A stretch of 64,000 bases of DNA from Sporosarcina sp. FSL K6-1522 (GTDB lineage: Bacteria; Bacillota; Bacilli; Bacillales_A; Planococcaceae): the NCBI RefSeq assembly GCF_038622445.1, contig NZ_CP152019.1, positions 248,001 through 312,000 of the forward strand, given 5' to 3'. Position 1 is the stretch's first letter. Every line of letters begins with the position of its first letter. The position numbers and the translations under genes were made by a program. Of this stretch, positions 60,791-64,000 are shown one piece after another. The notes under the pieces are model-generated. The model made no database searches, had not been told where the DNA came from, and saw nothing but the letters and a program-made list of their open reading frames with translations.

Positions 60791-61936
60791 CATAGTCACG
60801 ATTCCAATATAAATGACAGGAAGAATCGCCGTAAACCACACCAGGCCCGTCCACCCGATTATTTCCCACAAAGGGCCGAGTAACGTACTCCCTGCGGCGA
60901 CTCCTACATAATACGACACGAGATACAAACTCGAAGCACTTCCTTTATGATGCGTCGCTTCCCTACTCACGGAAGCCGCTGTCAATGAATGAGCAGTGAA
61001 AAAACCGAGGCATGTTACACATAAACCAACTACAATGACCACAATAGACGCACTCATCGTCAACAAAATCCCAAGCGATAAAACGAACACGCCGACAATC
61101 CGGATTTTCTGTAAGCCAAACTTTCCCGCTAGCCAACCTGCAATAGGTGAACCAATCACGCCCAGTCCATACGCGAAAAACGTATAGGAAATTGCTTCAA
61201 GCGACAGTGAAAATGGCGGTGCTGATAAATGGAACGGTAAATACGTCCAAATACCTGTGAAGGATAGTTGTAAAACAACGCCTAGACCAAAGACGAGCAG
61301 TAGCGCTGGATTTTTCAAATGATACAAAAAGCCCTCGATGTCTTTCGTAAAACTCGCGCGGCTTGCAGTAAAATTGCGTGATCTTGGTAAAATGAATAAA
61401 ATAGCAATGAACACAACTGTCCCGATAGCTGCAAGTATGTAAAATGCAATCTTCCATGAAAAATGTTCCGTTATATATCCCGTCAACACGCGCCCAATCA
61501 TCCCGCCCAGAGCATTACTTGAAATATAGAGCGCCGTTGCAACACTCGTAAATTGCTTATGAATCTCCTCACTGATATAGGCCAATGCAGCGGCAGGAAC
61601 ACCCGCAAGCGCGAATCCTTGGATAAATCGTAAAATGACAATCAACAGAAATGAATCCGTAAGCGGCATAATTAAAAAGGGTAACGCAGAACCAATTAAC
61701 GATAATTTAATATACATTGCACGCCCATTCCGATCCGAAAAGAACCCAAGGACAACCAAGCCGATAATCAATCCCATAGTTGTCATCGACAATGACATAC
61801 TCGCATAGGATACCGGAATCATAAATTCCTGCGTAAACACTGGTAGAAGCGGCTGCACAGCATACATCGCAGCAAATATAAACATCGAGGCGAACCCCAA
61901 GCCTAAAACAATTTGCCAAAACTGAACATCTTTCAT
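60764..61936 (-). CDS. MFS transporter (YnfM/arabinose-efflux-like)
   Basis: A 390-residue major-facilitator protein with twelve helices: MYAVQPLLPVFTQEFMIPVSYASMSLSMTTMGLIIGL, FFSDRNGRAMYIKLSL, RFIQGFALAGVPAAALAYISEE. It belongs to the group of small-metabolite exporters. I chose ATG at 61936, which has AAGGG upstream; the longer frame is unsupported. No substrate can be given. Confidence 0.87.
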   Translation of the reverse strand: MKDVQFWQIVLGLGFASMFIFAAMYAVQPLLPVFTQEFMIPVSYASMSLSMTTMGLIIGLVVLGFFSDRNGRAMYIKLSLIGSALPFLIMPLTDSFLLIVILRFIQGFALAGVPAAALAYISEEIHKQFTSVATALYISSNALGGMIGRVLTGYITEHFSWKIAFYILAAIGTVVFIAILFILPRSRNFTASRASFTKDIEGFLYHLKNPALLLVFGLGVVLQLSFTGIWTYLPFHLSAPPFSLSLEAISYTFFAYGLGVIGSPIAGWLAGKFGLQKIRIVGVFVLSLGILLTMSASIVVIVVGLCVTCLGFFTAHSLTAASVSREATHHKGSASSLYLVSYYVGVAAGSTLLGPLWEIIGWTGLVWFTAILPVIYIGIVTMKKGRTVTS

Positions 61937-62054
61937 TGAATACCCTTCACACAGCAATGCACCACTTCCCATTCCGAATGTTATACTTGTTCATACGCCC
62001 AAGTATAACATTCAAAATAGAGAATTTTCATGCAAACCTTCCTCGTAGAGTCAC

Positions 62055-62092
62055 AAAAAAACCGCCAAGGAACTACATCTCTTCCTCAACGG
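62055..62092 (-). terminator. Terminator of tatA
   Basis: Minus strand CCGTTGAGGAA...TTCCTTGGCGG followed by seven T. Confidence 0.75.
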
Positions 62093-62114
62093 ATCTTTTG
62101 TTATTCGCCATTGC

Positions 62115-62318
62115 TTATAGATCAATACGCTTCTTCTCTGTTTCCTTTGGGGCTGCTACTTCTTCATCATCGATAATATCCCGTGCTGACTTCTTAAATT
62201 CTGCCAGCGTCTTCCCTACTGCCGCTCCTACTTCGGGCAGTTTTCTTGGCCCGAATAAGATAAGGACAATAACAAGGATGATGATCAAACCCGGTACGCC
62301 AATACTCGCCAAACTCAT
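62115..62318 (-). CDS. tatA: Twin-arginine translocase subunit TatA/TatE
   Basis: A 67-residue TatA: one membrane helix (residues ~4-21), the hinge [10 protein letters not shown] and an amphipathic helix [17 protein letters not shown], then an acidic/basic tail. TatA forms the pore for folded, cofactor-bearing exported proteins. No tatC is in the window. It is directly downstream of a GMC oxidoreductase, whose partner subunits in related loci carry Tat signals. Confidence 0.93.
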   Translation of the reverse strand: MSLASIGVPGLIIILVIVLILFGPRKLPEVGAAVGKTLAEFKKSARDIIDDEEVAAPKETEKKRIDL

Positions 62319-62338
62319 TGTCTAGGACTCCCTTCCTG

Positions 62339-62385
62339 TATCAATTACGCCCCCATAGAAATGGGAGGCTTCAGCTGAAATAAGT
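62339..62385. repeat. Truncated mosaic repeat, copy 5
   Basis: TATCAATTACGCC, then CCCAT-AGAA-ATGGG-AGGCTTCAGCTGAA; shares its start with copies 1 and 2 and ends at the GMC stop. Confidence 0.5.
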
Positions 62386-64000
62386 TATACAAGTGATCCG
62401 CCATTTTTACTGTATTTCACGATGCCTTCAGCCGCACGATAAGCGAGTGCACCAACCGTTCCCGTTGGATTGTAACCACCATTATGCGCAAAATTCCCGG
62501 CACCTACGACAAAGAGATTTTCAGCATCCCAATGCTGTAATTGTGTGTTGACCACACTCGTATCGCGATCTGCGCCCATAATCGTGCCGCCTGTATTATG
62601 CGTCGTCTGGTACGGGACAATGTCATAATTCGTCAATGGATTCCCCGGCATCACCGTCTTCGCACCCATTTCCTTCATAATGGCCGCAGATTTCTCCGTC
62701 AAATACTTATGCAAGTTTCGATCCTGTTCTGTGAAATTGTACGTCAACTGAAGCAACGGAACGCCGTACGCATCTTTGTAATTCGGATCGAGCGACAAGA
62801 AGTTTTCCTTATGTGGAATGGAAGCACCTTGGCCACCAATACTCAATGTGCGCGTATAATTGTAAATCGATTGCTTCTTAAATTCCGAACCCCAAACAGG
62901 CGTATCAGGTGGAAGCGGGTTAGACGCAATCGGCCTCACACCTGTTTGCGTAATCGACATGCTCGCTCCATGGATGAAATCTAAATCTGTATGATCGAAA
63001 TTGTCACCATTTAAGTCATCAATCGTCATCCCTAGTGACCCGGCACCCATGAAGACGTTCATTTGCTCGTCAAAGAAACCTGTTGCGCCTGGTAATATTT
63101 GATAACCATAGTTTTTGCCTAATGTTCCTCTACCAGTATCCGGATCATACATCTCTCCGATGCCCGACACCATGAGTAGCTTGGCATTATTCATCACATA
63201 ACTTGTAAGCACAACCACTTCAGCCGGCTGGATAAATTCTTCGCCTGTTTGCGTGTCGATGTACTTTACGCCTGTTACCTTATTGCCTGTTTTCATTACT
63301 TCCACCACATTCGCATGAAAACGGACATCGTAATTGCCTGTTTTTTGTGCAGTTGGAATAACTGTCACCTCGGCAGTCGTTTTCGCACCGTATTCGCAGC
63401 CAAAACGCTCACAAAAGCCGCAATATTGGCATTGGGCAAGCGATTCACCATCTGGATTGGTGTAGGCTTCAGATAGATTAGCCGATGGTAGCATAAACGG
63501 CGTGTAACCGAGCTTACTTGTTGCCGTTTCAAATTTTTTCAGAATCGGTGTTTTCTTCATCGGCGGAGTCGGAAAATCAGAAGTACGCTTACCCCAGAAA
63601 GGGTTTTTGTCTTCTCCAGAGATGCCCGCCATCTTTTCAAATTTATCGAAATAAGGCTCTAGCTCATCGTATGTAACACCCCAATCTTGCAGCAAATAGT
63701 CACTGGAGAGCTTGTCTTTCCCATATTTCTCATCTGTTAAGGTTTTGATTTCAAAATCATACGGTAGAAAACGCCATGTATGGCCATTCCAATGCGTACC
63801 CGAACCGCCGAGCCCTTCACCTAGCAGAAACGAACCCATCTGTCGCATCGGCAGTGCACGCATTTTCCGATCATTTCGAAACGTAATCGTTTCCTTCGCC
63901 AGATTTTGCATTAAATCATAACGCATCGCGTAACGAAACTCATCATGAATTAATGAAAAATCCGCCGTCCCTCTCGATTTCCCTCGCTCTAACCCAATTA
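62385..64000 (-). CDS. GMC-family oxidoreductase (5' truncated at window end)
   Basis: The frame stays open to base 64000 (reading IGLERGK...TADFSLIHDEFRYA before the first internal Met), so the N-terminal FAD-binding loop is outside the window. The rest shows GMC features: GLGGSGTHWNGHTWRF, the Cys cluster CQYCGFCERFGCEYGAK found in gluconate 2-dehydrogenase-type members, and the C-terminal HNTGGTIMG and NPTGTVGALAYRAAEGI. It probably oxidises a sugar or sugar acid at the membrane. tatA follows after 66 bp. Confidence 0.92.
   Translation of the reverse strand, partial: IGLERGKSRGTADFSLIHDEFRYAMRYDLMQNLAKETITFRNDRKMRALPMRQMGSFLLGEGLGGSGTHWNGHTWRFLPYDFEIKTLTDEKYGKDKLSSDYLLQDWGVTYDELEPYFDKFEKMAGISGEDKNPFWGKRTSDFPTPPMKKTPILKKFETATSKLGYTPFMLPSANLSEAYTNPDGESLAQCQYCGFCERFGCEYGAKTTAEVTVIPTAQKTGNYDVRFHANVVEVMKTGNKVTGVKYIDTQTGEEFIQPAEVVVLTSYVMNNAKLLMVSGIGEMYDPDTGRGTLGKNYGYQILPGATGFFDEQMNVFMGAGSLGMTIDDLNGDNFDHTDLDFIHGASMSITQTGVRPIASNPLPPDTPVWGSEFKKQSIYNYTRTLSIGGQGASIPHKENFLSLDPNYKDAYGVPLLQLTYNFTEQDRNLHKYLTEKSAAIMKEMGAKTVMPGNPLTNYDIVPYQTTHNTGGTIMGADRDTSVVNTQLQHWDAENLFVVGAGNFAHNGGYNPTGTVGALAYRAAEGIVKYSKNGGSLV

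Overview
The window looks like a chromosomal segment from a low-to-moderate GC Gram-positive of the order Bacillales, most like the Sporosarcina/Planococcaceae group. The reasons are strong AGGAGG-type ribosome sites, frequent GTG/TTG starts, a Lia envelope-stress operon, Bacillales families (DUF3817, DUF2187, DUF3784, YodB/CatR-type HxlR regulators, CatE-type dioxygenase) and S-box and preQ1 riboswitches. The genus is an inference. I see no rRNA, tRNA, CRISPR array, prophage or intact insertion sequence. Both ends cut a gene: a chemoreceptor on the left and a GMC oxidoreductase on the right.

Layout. 1-4 kb: chemoreceptor end and a fatty-acid pair (acyl-CoA ligase, acyl-CoA dehydrogenase). 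4-7.7 kb: liaIH-liaFSR-like envelope-stress operon. 7.9-9.8 kb: small proteins. 10-13.3 kb: a two-component system with an unlisted 58-residue membrane ORF overlapping both partners. 13.4-16.6 kb: formaldehyde dehydrogenase, aquaporin and an EamA exporter. 16.8-21.4 kb: opine-dehydrogenase-like enzyme, NhaC antiporter, TauE/SafE carrier and PucR regulator. 21.5-24.3 kb: OFA-type MFS carrier, SDR enzyme and divergent HxlR regulator. 24.4-27 kb: preQ1 riboswitch with queT, small HTH protein, BCCT transporter. 27-30.5 kb: S-box-controlled metY-metX-hom. 30.6-31.2 kb: PlsY-like protein.

31.3-35.3 kb is a cst-like persulfide/sulfide operon: CstR repressor, DsrE-like, rhodanese, TusA-rhodanese fusion, rhodanese-metallo-beta-lactamase fusion, TusA and TauE/SafE. 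35.5-43.4 kb holds DUF2187, LysR/YeiH, YhhN, PepT, EmrE-type exporter, an SHMT-like PLP enzyme and a GntR regulator. 43.4-47.2 kb is an SsuABC-like importer with a LysR regulator. 47.3-53.6 kb holds a methyltransferase, a distant rhodanese, a minisatellite, an acetyl-CoA hydrolase/CoA-transferase, a FhuF-like protein, a CHY zinc protein and an AI-2E-family protein. 53.8-64 kb holds a transposase-like relic, CatE/HxlR, MFS and DASS transporters, TatA and the GMC enzyme.

The main themes are sulfur handling (cst-like operon, S-box, two TauE/SafE proteins, YeiH, SsuABC-like importer) and electrophile/envelope stress. The most informative non-coding signals are: (1) a repeated ATACC-N6-GGTAT palindrome at the cst-like operon and at a rhodanese gene 13 kb away, suggesting a small CstR regulon; (2) a shared TTACTTTAYGTAAC motif at both HxlR loci; (3) two arrays with 21-bp periodicity, one a 42-bp minisatellite; (4) two families of dispersed palindromic intergenic repeats; (5) two genes that look leaderless; and (6) terminator-like hairpins in the leaders of queT, the DUF2187 gene and the opine cluster.
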